From contig NZ_JAVHUY010000011.1 in NCBI RefSeq assembly GCF_031085175.1, positions 124,001 to 188,000 on the forward strand: a stretch of DNA of 64,000 nucleotides, in the 5' to 3' direction. Both the position numbers and the translations under genes were made by a program. Below, in pieces: positions 35,893 through 44,704 of the stretch. The DNA is from Phytohabitans maris (GTDB taxonomy: Bacteria; Actinomycetota; Actinomycetes; Mycobacteriales; Micromonosporaceae). The first letter of the stretch is position 1; every line of letters starts with the position of its first letter. The notes under the pieces were generated by a model that worked only from the letters and a program-made list of their open reading frames with translations, did not search any database and was not told where the DNA came from.

Positions 35893-37178
35893 TGGATGGC
35901 GGCCTCGACCTGCTTGACGAACTCGTCCGCGGCCGCGTCCGGCGTCTTGCGGTTGAAGAGCACCTCGTCGTTCAGCCGGGTGAGGATGTCGGGCGTGTCG
36001 GTCGAGCCCTCCGGGCCGATGACGAGCGGTGGGCCCATCGTCGGCGTCGCCGCGTCGATGAACTCGGCCTGCGCCTTCTGGTCCTCGTTGAGGGACGGGA
36101 GGATCGCCTCGAGCACGTCCGGGTTGGCCGGGATGCCGCGGTCGGTGAGGATGAGCTTGCCCGCCTCCTCGCTGTTGACCAGGAAGTCGAGGAGCTTCGC
36201 CGCCTCCTTGGGGTGCTTGCTCTTCGCGTTGATCGTGTAGACCTGCGAGGCCTGCAGCCACATGCCCTTTTGCTGGGCGCTGCTCTCACCCGGGTAGCGC
36301 AGGAGCTTGAGCGGGTGGCCGGAAGCCTTGCGCAGCGCGCCGAGCTGGTTGCTCCAGTCGACCTGCATGCCGGCGAGGCCACGGCCGATGAGCGTCTGCT
36401 CCGGCGAGGGCTGGCCGGCCAGTTCGGCGGTGGTCGCGGCGGGCGGGGAGGCGCCGGCGTCGCGCAGCTTGGTGGTCAGCGTCCACCAGTCCACCAGCGT
36501 CTGCTTGCTGATGCCGAGCTTGCCGTCCGGCGTGTAGAGCCCTTCGCCGCGCTGGCGGGAGAAGACGTCGAGCGTGTCGCTCTTGGTCGGGTCGGCCACG
36601 CCGTACGTGCCCTTGGGCGACTTCTTGGCCACGTCGGTGGCGATCCGGACGAAGTCGTCCCAGGTCCAGGTGGCGTCGTCGGGGAGCGGCACGCCGGCTT
36701 TCTGGAAGACCACCGGGTCGGCGATGATGACCGGCGCGTTGACGCCCGTGGGTACGCCGAACTGCTTGTCGTCGAACTTGCCGTTGCCGAGCGCGGCCGG
36801 GTCGATCTTGTCGGTCTCCAGCTCGCCGCTGACCCGCGACAGGTCGAGCAGCGCGCCACGGCCGCCGTACTCGCGGGGGTAGGCGCCGCCGAGCGTGATG
36901 ACGTCGGGCCCGCGCCCGGAGGCGACCTCGGTGGCCAGCTTGTCGAAGTACGCGTTGAAGTCGGCGAAGTCGCCGGTGACCTTGATGCCGGGGTTCTTCG
37001 CCTCGAAGGCGGCGATGACCTTCTTGGTGGTCTCCGCCCGGTCGTTGTTGCCCCACCAGGAGAAGCGGATCTCCACCGGGCCGTCGCCGCTGCCACCACC
37101 CGAGTCGCCACCGCAGCCGGCCGCGGCCAGCAGGGCGGCGCCGGCGACGAGAGCTGCCGCGAGACGCGTGTTTCTCAT
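35889..37178 (-). CDS. ABC transporter sugar-binding lipoprotein
   Basis: 429-aa solute-binding protein of the carbohydrate uptake (CUT1) type. The signal peptide ends in the lipobox LAAAGC, so it is anchored to the outer face of the membrane. Periplasmic-binding-protein fold follows, with VEIRFSWWGNNDRAETTKKVIAAFE. AGGAGCC precedes the ATG. It lies downstream of both permease genes and is coupled to the glycosidase gene. No ATPase gene is present, so a shared MsiK-like ATPase elsewhere is expected. Confidence 0.93.
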   Translation of the reverse strand: MRNTRLAAALVAGAALLAAAGCGGDSGGGSGDGPVEIRFSWWGNNDRAETTKKVIAAFEAKNPGIKVTGDFADFNAYFDKLATEVASGRGPDVITLGGAYPREYGGRGALLDLSRVSGELETDKIDPAALGNGKFDDKQFGVPTGVNAPVIIADPVVFQKAGVPLPDDATWTWDDFVRIATDVAKKSPKGTYGVADPTKSDTLDVFSRQRGEGLYTPDGKLGISKQTLVDWWTLTTKLRDAGASPPAATTAELAGQPSPEQTLIGRGLAGMQVDWSNQLGALRKASGHPLKLLRYPGESSAQQKGMWLQASQVYTINAKSKHPKEAAKLLDFLVNSEEAGKLILTDRGIPANPDVLEAILPSLNEDQKAQAEFIDAATPTMGPPLVIGPEGSTDTPDILTRLNDEVLFNRKTPDAAADEFVKQVEAAIQ

Positions 37179-37221
37179 CTGAGGCTCCTGTTCGCTTGTA
37201 ACGATTCACAGAACGTGCGGG

Positions 37222-38124
37222 TCACTTGAGACCCGTGGTGGCGATGCCCTGGGTCAGGTAGCGCTGCCCGGCGAGGAAGAACCCGAAGATCGGCGCCAGC
37301 GCCACCACGGACATCGCGAAGAGCTGCCCCCAAGCGCTCTCCCCCTGACCGTCCAGGAAGGAGTTGAGCGCGACGGGTGCCGTGTAGGTGTTGGGATCGG
37401 TCAGGAAGATCAGCTGGCTGAAGAAGTCGTTCCAGGTCCAGATGAAGGTGAACAGCGCCGAGGTGGCCAGGGCCGGCAGGGACAGCGGCATGACGATCCG
37501 CCAGTAGATGCGGAAGTGCCCGCACCCGTCCATCCGCGCGGCCTCGTCGAGCTCGCGTGGCAGGCCCCGGATGAACTGCACCATCAGGAAGATGAAGAAC
37601 GCGTCGGTGGCGAAGAACTTCGGGACGATCAGCGGCAGGGTGGTGTTGATCCAGCCGAGCTCGGAGAAGAGCACGTATCGCGGGACGATCAGCACGTGGA
37701 TCGGGAGCATGAGGGTGGAGAGCATCATCGCGAAGAAGATCGCCCGGCCACGAAACCTCAGCCGCGCGAACGCGTACGCCGCGAGCGAGCAGGAGAGCAG
37801 GTTGCCCACCACCGAGAAGAACGCGACGACCGCGGAGTTCCACAGGTAGAAGTGGAACGGGTGGGCGAGCGCGGTCCAGCCCTCGGTGTAGTTGTCGAAG
37901 TCGACCTGCCGCGGCCAGATCGACGGGTCGCGAAAGATCGTCTCGGTGGGCTTGAACGAGCTCGACACCATCCACAGCAGCGGGTAGAGCATCGCGAGGC
38001 CGAGCACGATCAGCAGCGCGTGCTTGCCCAGCCGCCGCGACCGGCCGCCGCTCCCCGCCCCCGGCGGGCGCTCCGCCGGCGTGTCGAGCGCCGGCCCGGC
38101 CGGCAGCATCGTGTCAGTCGCCAT
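37222..38124 (-). CDS. ABC sugar permease (MalG type)
   Basis: About 300-aa inner-membrane permease with six helices and the EAA loop (ELDEAARMDGCGHFRIYWRIVMPLS split around the conserved Gly) that docks the ATPase. The ATG at 38124 overlaps the end of the MalF-type gene by 11 bases. It imports the sugar delivered by the neighbouring lipoprotein. Confidence 0.93.
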   Translation of the reverse strand: MATDTMLPAGPALDTPAERPPGAGSGGRSRRLGKHALLIVLGLAMLYPLLWMVSSSFKPTETIFRDPSIWPRQVDFDNYTEGWTALAHPFHFYLWNSAVVAFFSVVGNLLSCSLAAYAFARLRFRGRAIFFAMMLSTLMLPIHVLIVPRYVLFSELGWINTTLPLIVPKFFATDAFFIFLMVQFIRGLPRELDEAARMDGCGHFRIYWRIVMPLSLPALATSALFTFIWTWNDFFSQLIFLTDPNTYTAPVALNSFLDGQGESAWGQLFAMSVVALAPIFGFFLAGQRYLTQGIATTGLK

Positions 38125-39088
38125 AGAAGACCCACTTCTTCGCGAAGAGGAAGTTGACACCGGTCAGCACCGCGATGATGACCAGCAGGACCCAGGCCAG
38201 CGCCGAGGCGTAGCCCATCTCGAACGAGCCGAAGCCCCGGTCGTACAGGTAGAGCGTGTAGACGAGCGTCGAGTCGACCGGACCGCCCTTGCCGCCGCTC
38301 ACCACGAACGCCTGGGTGAAGTTTTGGAACGCGTCGATCATCTGGAGCACCACGTTGAAGAAGATGATCGGCGTGAGCAGCGGCAGCGTGATGCGGAAGA
38401 ACCGCGAGACGGGCCCGGCGCCGTCGACCGACGCGGCCTCGTAGTACGACGCGGGGATCTGCCGCAGGCCGGCCAGGAAAATCACCATCGGCGCGCCGAA
38501 CGTCCAGGCGTTGAGCACGACGAGCGTGCCGAGCGCGGTGTCCGGGTTGGCGATCCAGCTCGTGCCCTCGATGCCGACCACGTCGAGCAGCTGGTTGACC
38601 AGGCCGTCGCCGCCGAAGATCTGCCGCCAGAGGATCGCGATCGAGACGCTGCCGGCGAGCAGCGACGGCAGGTAGTACACGGAACGGTAGAAGGCAAGCC
38701 CGCGCACGCCCCGGTTGAGCAGCATCGCGAGCGCGAGGGCGAGGCTCAGCTGGAGCGGCACGGAGACGAAGACGTACTCGAACGTGACCACCAGCGACTT
38801 GTGCAGGCGGGTGTCGTCGAGCATGCGCTGGAAGTTGTCGAGGCCGACCCACTCGGGCGGGCTGAGCAGGGTGTAGTCGGTGAAGGAGAGGTAGAGCGAG
38901 GCGAGGATCGGCCCGAGCGTGAAGACGGCCATGCCGATGAACCACGGCAGCAGGAAGGCGTAGGCGGCACGGTCCTCCCGCCGGCTTCCTTTGCTCTTGA
39001 GCAGCTTCCGATGGCTCGGCTGCGCACGCCGCTCCGCTCCTCGGTCGCCAGCGCTCCCTGCGATGTCGCCGAGTCCAAGCTCGCTCAT
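38114..39088 (-). CDS. ABC sugar permease (MalF type)
   Basis: 324-aa partner permease with six helices and the EAA loop YYEAASVDGAGPVSRFFRI. It is the first gene of the operon, transcribed from the TTGACA promoter at 39172-39200. Its first 35 or so residues are basic and low complexity (GAERRAQPSHRKLLKSKG). The DNA there (GGAGCGGAGCGGCGTGC on the coding strand) resembles repeat sequence found between genes of this group, so the extension may be a read-in repeat and not conserved. Confidence 0.92.
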   Translation of the reverse strand: MSELGLGDIAGSAGDRGAERRAQPSHRKLLKSKGSRREDRAAYAFLLPWFIGMAVFTLGPILASLYLSFTDYTLLSPPEWVGLDNFQRMLDDTRLHKSLVVTFEYVFVSVPLQLSLALALAMLLNRGVRGLAFYRSVYYLPSLLAGSVSIAILWRQIFGGDGLVNQLLDVVGIEGTSWIANPDTALGTLVVLNAWTFGAPMVIFLAGLRQIPASYYEAASVDGAGPVSRFFRITLPLLTPIIFFNVVLQMIDAFQNFTQAFVVSGGKGGPVDSTLVYTLYLYDRGFGSFEMGYASALAWVLLVIIAVLTGVNFLFAKKWVFYGD

Positions 39089-39171
39089 CGGAGCACCCTT
39101 CGGTCGTGAACGAGTGGGGGTCGACGCCTCTCGCCGTGCCGCAGGCCCTCACTCCGGAGCTGAGTAACCAG

Positions 39172-39200
39172 TTTCTAACAGAGCCCTAATGTGCTGTCAA
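39172..39200 (-). promoter_or_regulatory. Consensus promoter of the sugar-uptake operon
   Basis: On the minus strand TTGACA (39195-39200) and TAGAAA (39172-39177) are separated by exactly 17 bases, close to the SigA/HrdB consensus. They lie about 84 bases upstream of the MalF-type gene. The surrounding stretch is AT-rich. Confidence 0.75.
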
Positions 39201-39260
39201 CGATTAGTTTTCACGTTTCAATGAAGGACAAATAGGGCGACGGTCACCGCGCGCGGCGCC

Positions 39261-39278
39261 CTGGCAACCGATTGCCAG
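39261..39278. promoter_or_regulatory. LacI-type operator
   Basis: The 18-base dyad CTGGCAACCGATTGCCAG has seven perfect arm pairs and the central CG typical of LacI-family operators. It lies 74 bases upstream of the lacI-type gene and between the two divergent units, so autoregulation and sugar-relieved repression are the likely roles. Confidence 0.7.
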
Positions 39279-39351
39279 GGCGATCGAGTAACCGGTATCT
39301 TGGCCCGGCGACGACGTTCGTGCTGGATATGGGCACCCAGGGAGCGACGGC

Positions 39352-40413
39352 ATGGGCCTTGAGATGGGCGACACCCACCGAAGTAAGCCGCGGTCCCGCC
39401 GCGGTGGCGTCCGGCGCGATCCGGCGGCCGCCACGATCAGCCGGGTCGCGGACGCGGCGGGCGTCTCCCGCGCGACCGTCTCCCGGGTGATGAACGGCAG
39501 CACCACGGTCGCTCCCGAGCTGGCCGCCCGCGTGCGCGCCGCCGCCGAGGCACTCAACTACGAGCCGAGCCTCCTGGCCCGCAGCCTCGCCCTGGGGCGC
39601 ACGAGCACCGTCTCGCTGATCGTGCCCGACCTGGCCAACCCGATGTTCCAGGACATCCTGCGGGGCCTGAGCACCGCCGCCGGGGCACACGGCCACCGCC
39701 TGATGGTCGCCGAGTCCAACGAGAACGCCGAGGCCGAGCAGATCCTCGCGGTCGAGGCGCGGCGCCGCTCCGACGGGCTCGTGCTCGCCTCGTCGCGCAT
39801 CCCCGAGCCGCAGCTACGCGCCCTGCACGAGCGGCTCGCGCCGCTCGTGCTGCTCAACCGGGAAATCCCGGGCACCGCGGTGCCGTCACTCTCCGTCGAC
39901 TACCACGCCGGCATCCGCGCGATCGTCGCCCATCTTCTCGGGTACGGGCATCGCCGCCTCGTGTACCTCGCCGGCCCGCCGGCCAGCACCTCCAACACCG
40001 ACCGGCTCGTGACACTGCGTGCGGAAGCGGCCGGCAGCCCCGGCTTCCACCTGACCGAGCTCGACTGCGGCTCCACGTTCGAGACGGGGCACGCGGCGGC
40101 CCGCGCGGTGCTCGCGACCGGCGCGACCGCGGTGGTGGCCTTCAACGACATGGTCGCCTTCGGCGCGCTGAGCGGGCTGCACGAGCTGGGCGTCTCGGTG
40201 CCGGGCCAGCTCTCCATCACCGGCTTCGACGACATCCCGTTCGCCCGCTACACCACGCCGCCGCTCACGACCGCCTCCATCCCCAAGAACGAGCTGGGCC
40301 GCCAGGCGTGGGAGCGGCTCTGGGCGCTGATGAGCGGCGCTCCCCCGGGCTACGACGCCCGCTTCCAGCCACGCCTGCTCGTCCGCGACACGACCGGCCC
40401 GGTGCGCGCGTGA
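39352..40413 (+). CDS. LacI-family transcriptional repressor
   Basis: 353-aa repressor. The N-terminal HTH is TISRVADAAGVSRATVSRVMNG with the hinge helix ARSLALG. The C-terminal sugar-sensing domain carries the usual VPDLANPMFQDILRG and GFDDIPFARY signatures. GGAG lies seven bases before the ATG. It is divergent from the ABC operon and followed directly by a GH5 gene; its TGA stop is the first part of the dispersed element at 40410. It probably controls both units in response to the imported sugar. Confidence 0.93.
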   Translation: MGLEMGDTHRSKPRSRRGGVRRDPAAATISRVADAAGVSRATVSRVMNGSTTVAPELAARVRAAAEALNYEPSLLARSLALGRTSTVSLIVPDLANPMFQDILRGLSTAAGAHGHRLMVAESNENAEAEQILAVEARRRSDGLVLASSRIPEPQLRALHERLAPLVLLNREIPGTAVPSLSVDYHAGIRAIVAHLLGYGHRRLVYLAGPPASTSNTDRLVTLRAEAAGSPGFHLTELDCGSTFETGHAAARAVLATGATAVVAFNDMVAFGALSGLHELGVSVPGQLSITGFDDIPFARYTTPPLTTASIPKNELGRQAWERLWALMSGAPPGYDARFQPRLLVRDTTGPVRA

Positions 40414-40494
40414 GCGAGCGGAGCGAGCGAATCATCGGGCTCAGCGTCATTTGCGGCTCGCGGCCGCCCGCAGCGAAGCGAGGACGGCCGTGAG
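40410..40494 (+). repeat. Dispersed SD/start-codon-bearing element, copy 1
   Basis: About 85 bases. The left part (GAGCGAGCGGAGCGAGCG...AATCATCGGG) and a 38-base right part (40457-40494) recur at 53492-53576, where the right part is identical. The element begins at the lacI-type stop and ends in GAGGACGGCCGTGAG, giving the GH5 gene its ribosome-binding site and GTG start. Confidence 0.85.
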
Positions 40495-41914
40495 TTTACA
40501 GTGGATCAGCGCCAGCGGTGAGCGCCTCGTCGACGAGGCCGGCGAGCCGGTCACGCTGGCCGGCGTCGGCCTGGGCGGCTGGCTCAACATGGAAAACTTC
40601 GTCACCGGCTATCCCGGCACCGAGTCGCAGCAGCGCAAGGCGCTGCGCCGGGCGCTCGGCGAAGAGGGGTACCAGCGATACTTCGACCGCTTCCTGACCG
40701 ACTTCTTCGACGCGGCCGACGCGCGATACCTCGCCTCGCTCGGGCTCAACTCGGTGCGGATCCCGTTCAACTACCGGCATTTCGAAGACGACGACCGGCC
40801 GTTCGCGCACAAGGCCGAGGGCTTCGCCTGGCTCGACCGGGTGATCGGGCTCTGCGCCGGCGCCGGCCTGTACGCGATCCTCGACCTGCACGCGGTGCCC
40901 GGCTACCAGAACCAGAACTGGCACAGCGACAACCCCACCCACTGGGCGTCGTTCTGGACGCACCGCCACTTTCAGGACCGGGTCGTGCACCTGTGGGAGG
41001 CGCTGGCCGACCGTTACCGCGACAACCCGACGGTCGCCGGTTACAACCCGGTCAACGAGCCGGCGGACGCCTCCGGCGAGGTGATCGGCCCGTTCTACGC
41101 GCGGCTGGAGCGGGCGATCCGCGCGGTCGATTCGCGGCACGTGCTGTTTCTGGACGGCAACAAATACTCCACGGACTTCTCCGCGTTCGCCGAGCCGTTC
41201 GCCAACACCGTGTACACCGCGCACGACTACGCGCTGCCCGGGATGGCGGCCGGCAGCGAGTACCCGGGGATGGCGCGCGGCGAGTACTTCGACCGCGAGG
41301 TGGTGGAGGAGACGTTCCTGCGGCGCACCGAGTTCATGCGGCGCACCGGTACGCCCATCTGGATCGGCGAGTTCGGCCCGGTGTACACCGGCGACCCGGC
41401 CGTGGACGCCTCCCGCCTGCGGTTGCTCCGCGACCAGCTCGACATCTACCGCGCGCACGGCGCCAGCTGGGCACTGTGGACGTACAAGGACATCGGGCTG
41501 CAGGGCCTGGTGTACGCCGACCCGCAGAGCCCGTACCTGCGCCGGATCGGCCCGGTGCTGGAAAAGAAGGCGCGGCTGGGCGTCGACTCGTGGGGCGGTG
41601 TCGACACCGGGATCCGTGACGTGATGGGCCCGATCGAGGAGCTGTTCGCCCGCGAGTTCCCGGACTTCCAGCCGTACCCGTGGGGTCGCCGCGCCTGGGT
41701 CAACCTGCTCGTACGGCACATCCTGCTGGCCGAGCCGATGGTGGGTGACTTCGAGCGCTGCTTCGCCGGCGTCACACCGGACGAGGCGGCGGAGCTGGCC
41801 GGCTCGTTCGCCTTCGACCGGTGCGTGCGGCGGACCCCGCTCGCGCTCGCCCTGCGCGAGCACCTGGGCGGCTCGGCGGCCGGCGGCGGGGTCAGCCCGG
41901 ACCGGCGCGGGTGA
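40490..41914 (+). CDS. Cytoplasmic GH5-family glycosidase
   Basis: 474-aa (beta/alpha)8 glycosidase. The acid/base is E190 in NPVNEP and the nucleophile E294 in WIGEFG, both in the GH5 positions. LAGVGLGGWLNMEN at the N-terminus and WALWTYKD late in the barrel are also typical of the exo-glucanase-like branch. It lacks a signal peptide, so it should act on oligosaccharides after uptake by the neighbouring ABC transporter. The GTG at 40490 and its GAGGACGG come from the dispersed element. It overlaps the convergent PPOX gene by 23 bases. Confidence 0.9.
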   Translation: MSLQWISASGERLVDEAGEPVTLAGVGLGGWLNMENFVTGYPGTESQQRKALRRALGEEGYQRYFDRFLTDFFDAADARYLASLGLNSVRIPFNYRHFEDDDRPFAHKAEGFAWLDRVIGLCAGAGLYAILDLHAVPGYQNQNWHSDNPTHWASFWTHRHFQDRVVHLWEALADRYRDNPTVAGYNPVNEPADASGEVIGPFYARLERAIRAVDSRHVLFLDGNKYSTDFSAFAEPFANTVYTAHDYALPGMAAGSEYPGMARGEYFDREVVEETFLRRTEFMRRTGTPIWIGEFGPVYTGDPAVDASRLRLLRDQLDIYRAHGASWALWTYKDIGLQGLVYADPQSPYLRRIGPVLEKKARLGVDSWGGVDTGIRDVMGPIEELFAREFPDFQPYPWGRRAWVNLLVRHILLAEPMVGDFERCFAGVTPDEAAELAGSFAFDRCVRRTPLALALREHLGGSAAGGGVSPDRRG

Positions 41915-42302
41915 TCGTGATGCGGAGCAGGACCCGCTGGTCGCGCTCCATCGCGACGCGGTAGTCGTCCCAGTCGGGGTGCTCGCCGGAGATGCGCCGG
42001 TAGTAGTCGACCAGCGGCTCCATCGCCTCGGGCAGGTGGACCACCTCCGCCGTGCCCTCGACATAGACCCACTCGCCGTAGAAGGCGTCGTTGAGGGCGC
42101 AGAGCACGACGCGGGGGTCGCGGATGATGTTGCGGGTCTTGACCAGGGGCTCGCGGGCGCTGATCACCACGTGGCCGGACCCGTCCACACCGGCGGTCAC
42201 CGGCGTCATCTGCGCCCGCCCGTCCGCGTGGTACGTGGTCAGGACCGCCCGGTGATTGCGCGCCACGAACTCCAGCGCTTTTTCGATCTCCACGTCAGCC
42301 AA
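41892..42302 (-). CDS. PPOX-class F420/FMN-dependent protein
   Basis: About 136-aa split-barrel protein of the pyridoxamine-phosphate-oxidase-like superfamily, with NHRAVLTTYHADGRAQMTPV at the flavin/F420 site and MEPLVDYYRRISGEHPDWDDY, typical of the actinobacterial F420-binding subgroup. The start is uncertain: TTG at 42302 or GTG at 42293, neither with a clear Shine-Dalgarno. Substrate unknown. Confidence 0.85.
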   Translation of the reverse strand: MADVEIEKALEFVARNHRAVLTTYHADGRAQMTPVTAGVDGSGHVVISAREPLVKTRNIIRDPRVVLCALNDAFYGEWVYVEGTAEVVHLPEAMEPLVDYYRRISGEHPDWDDYRVAMERDQRVLLRITITRAGPG

Positions 42303-42429
42303 GGCTACGGGGCGACGAGCTGAAACGACACGTGATCCTGCCAGCGGCCGGCGATGTCGAGCGGTGCGAGGCCGGAGCGGACGAAGCCGTTGCGCGTCAC
42401 GATGCCACATTCTCCACGGTCCCGGCATC

Positions 42430-43494
42430 ATGGATGCGATGTTTCGATGGTGGAAGCGGTGGCGGCGCCGGCGGGCGCGCCAGCCCGACGTGACGCGGCC
42501 GGCCCCCGCGCCCGAGGTGGGCATCGAAGCGTGGATTCGGGCCCGAGGGCTACGCGCGGTGCTCGACGACCCCGACCCGGCGGTGGCCGGGGCGGCCGAG
42601 GAGTACGTGCGGACCGCGACCGGCCAACGGCTGTCGACGCTGTGGCTCGCGCACGCCGGCCACCCCCGGGTGCGCGAGATCCTGCTGGACGATCCCCGCC
42701 GCGTGCCGGACGACGTGGTCGACGCGGCGTGGTCGCTCTGGCTGTCCACACCGGACCGGCGGCTGTGGGAGAAGCTCGACGGTCGCCCCGCCACCGGCGG
42801 CACCGCGCGACAGCCGAGCCGCATCCTGCTGGGCCTGGCCACCCCGGCCGAGACCTGCGCCGCGGCCCTCAGCGGCGGCTCCTCGGACCTGCTGGTCGCC
42901 CACGCGGTGGCGATCTGCCGCGACCGGGGGTACGCGCCGGACGACCCGGTGGCACGGGCGGCGCTGTTCGCGCTGACCGGGCAGGTGGCGCGATACCGCG
43001 AGGTCGACCCGGACAGCGCGCTGCTGGCGCGCGCCTACCAGCGCGCGCCGCAGCGGTTGCGGCGCCGGCTGCGGGCCGCGATGAGCGAGGTCGAGGGCAT
43101 TCACCTGGTACCGGTCGTGGGCGGTGACGGCCGGCGGGCGTTGACCGAGACGGAGCGGGAGTACCTGGTCCGCACGCTGACCAACCGCCGTGCCTGGGAG
43201 GAGCTGTGGCGTCTGGCGCTGCTGCTCCCGCTGGCGCACGCGATCGGGGTGGCCCGGCGGTTCGACGGCTGGCGCCCGGTGGAGGAGCGCGACCGCGCTC
43301 TCTTCGACCGCCTGCTCGCGGTCAAGGACCGCGACCTGCGATCGCTGCCGCCGCCGGCGCGGGCGCTCTTCGAGCGGCAGCCGCACCTGCTGCGAAAGGC
43401 GATCCCGAGGTACCTGGAACAGACCGACCCGGTCCTGGTCGACCTGCTCCGCACGCGGCTGGCCCACGGCCAGGGCGAGGGCGCGTCAGTGTGA
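42430..43494 (+). CDS. Uncharacterised helical-repeat protein
   Basis: 354-aa, Arg- and Leu-rich, almost certainly all-helical. Spacing of units such as DDPDPAVAGAAEEYVRTATGQRLSTLWL suggests HEAT-like pairs. There is a basic cluster (WWKRWRRRRARQ) at the N-terminus. I recognise no catalytic motif. Start ATG 42430, with an alternative ATG at 42439. It converges with, and overlaps by nine bases, the XRE-macro gene. Confidence 0.65.
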   Translation: MDAMFRWWKRWRRRRARQPDVTRPAPAPEVGIEAWIRARGLRAVLDDPDPAVAGAAEEYVRTATGQRLSTLWLAHAGHPRVREILLDDPRRVPDDVVDAAWSLWLSTPDRRLWEKLDGRPATGGTARQPSRILLGLATPAETCAAALSGGSSDLLVAHAVAICRDRGYAPDDPVARAALFALTGQVARYREVDPDSALLARAYQRAPQRLRRRLRAAMSEVEGIHLVPVVGGDGRRALTETEREYLVRTLTNRRAWEELWRLALLLPLAHAIGVARRFDGWRPVEERDRALFDRLLAVKDRDLRSLPPPARALFERQPHLLRKAIPRYLEQTDPVLVDLLRTRLAHGQGEGASV

Positions 43495-44514
43495 CGGCGA
43501 CGAGGCGGCGAACGGGCCGGCGCCCAGGACGGCGCGGCACACCTCGCGCTCCGGCTCGGTGCTGGCCAGCAGGTAGACCACGCGCAGGTCACCTTCGTGG
43601 TGATAGGTGAAGTGGTCGACGATGCTCTCCACCATCGTCCGCACGGTGGGCTCGAGCCGGCCGCCGGCCACGCCGGTGCCGAGCAGCGGGATCAGCACGC
43701 TGCGGACCGAGTCGACCGCGGCCAGCCGTTCCGCCTCGACAAGCACGTTGCTGACGCAGCGGCCGATGTCGGGGACCTGGCGGTAGCCCTCGCCCGGCTC
43801 GCCCCGCACGGCCGCGACGTGGATGACGTGCCGCACGCGGTTGCGCCCGGCCAGGTCACCCGGGCCGGTGGTGACGACCGAGCCGGGGGCGACCGGCACC
43901 CGGCCGGAGACCTTGCGGGCCAGTTCCTCGGCGATGCTGTCTTCGACGACCTGTCCGGCGTCGTCGTGCTTGGCACCTTCGAAGCGGATGATCGCCGAGA
44001 TCGAGTACTCCTCGAAGCGGGACATCCGCATGTCGGTGTTTTCCGAGTTGACCCAGACGTCGGCGACCCGCACCCGGCGGATGTCTCCGGTGATGACGCC
44101 GACGAAGGTGTCCGCGCGGTACTGCTCCCCGGTCAAGCGGTAGAGGAACGTCTGGCTGAGGTGGAGCAGCGCCGGCTTTCCGCCTGACTGAGCGGTCACT
44201 CGGGATGGTGGCTGCCGGGCCGGGCGCCCGTCGGCGATCCGCTCCCAGGCGTCCAGCCAGGGGCGGAGGTCGGCCACCCGGACGCCGAGCGCCCGCAGCA
44301 GGTCCTCGTACACGTCTGCGGGTGGCAGCCGGGTACCGCGCAGGTAGGCGTCGAGCGTGCTCGGCGCCTTGTTGGTCCGGGCCGAGAGGTCTCGCACGGA
44401 GAGCTGCACCTGACCCTTGCGGGCCTCGCGCCGCCGCAGCCGGGTGAACGCCTGTGCGAGGTCGTCGAGCGTGTGCAGGCGGCTCGGATCGGGTGGGCGC
44501 TCCGCGTGGGTCAT
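43486..44514 (-). CDS. XRE-type HTH fused to a macrodomain
   Basis: 342-aa protein. Residues about 15-75 are an XRE-like helix-turn-helix (QLSVRDLSARTNKAPSTLDAYLRG). Residues about 130-310 look like a macrodomain, with VWVNSENTDMRMSRF at the ADP-ribose loop, GPGDLAGRNRVRHVIHVAAV and the glycine loop IPLLGTGVAGG. A regulator whose DNA binding responds to ADP-ribose or a related nucleotide is the inference. Two TCGCGGAC repeats with an inverted partner upstream may be its own operator. The ligand and targets are not shown by sequence. Confidence 0.78.
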   Translation of the reverse strand: MTHAERPPDPSRLHTLDDLAQAFTRLRRREARKGQVQLSVRDLSARTNKAPSTLDAYLRGTRLPPADVYEDLLRALGVRVADLRPWLDAWERIADGRPARQPPSRVTAQSGGKPALLHLSQTFLYRLTGEQYRADTFVGVITGDIRRVRVADVWVNSENTDMRMSRFEEYSISAIIRFEGAKHDDAGQVVEDSIAEELARKVSGRVPVAPGSVVTTGPGDLAGRNRVRHVIHVAAVRGEPGEGYRQVPDIGRCVSNVLVEAERLAAVDSVRSVLIPLLGTGVAGGRLEPTVRTMVESIVDHFTYHHEGDLRVVYLLASTEPEREVCRAVLGAGPFAASSPSH

Positions 44515-44536
44515 GACGCCTCTCCCGTCGTCCCGT

Positions 44537-44582
44537 GTCCGCGCGCATGTGCCGTCCCGAGCCATCGCGGACGTTCGCGGAC
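44537..44582. promoter_or_regulatory. Repeated TCGCGGAC / GTCCGCG site upstream of XRE-macro gene
   Basis: TCGCGGAC occurs at 44565-44572 and again at 44575-44582, ten bases apart and so on the same helix face. The inverted form GTCCGCG lies at 44537-44543. The site sits in the divergent promoter region and may be the XRE protein's operator. Confidence 0.5.
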
Positions 44583-44704
44583 AGCCGGAATCCGGCGTCC
44601 GGAGGCACGTCGCGGCCGATGCTCTTTCCACGCGAGATTGTCGCACTGCCGGGAGTTCGGCGTCACCAGCCGGCGTCCCCGGGCAGAGGCGGGAGGTGTG
44701 GGGA

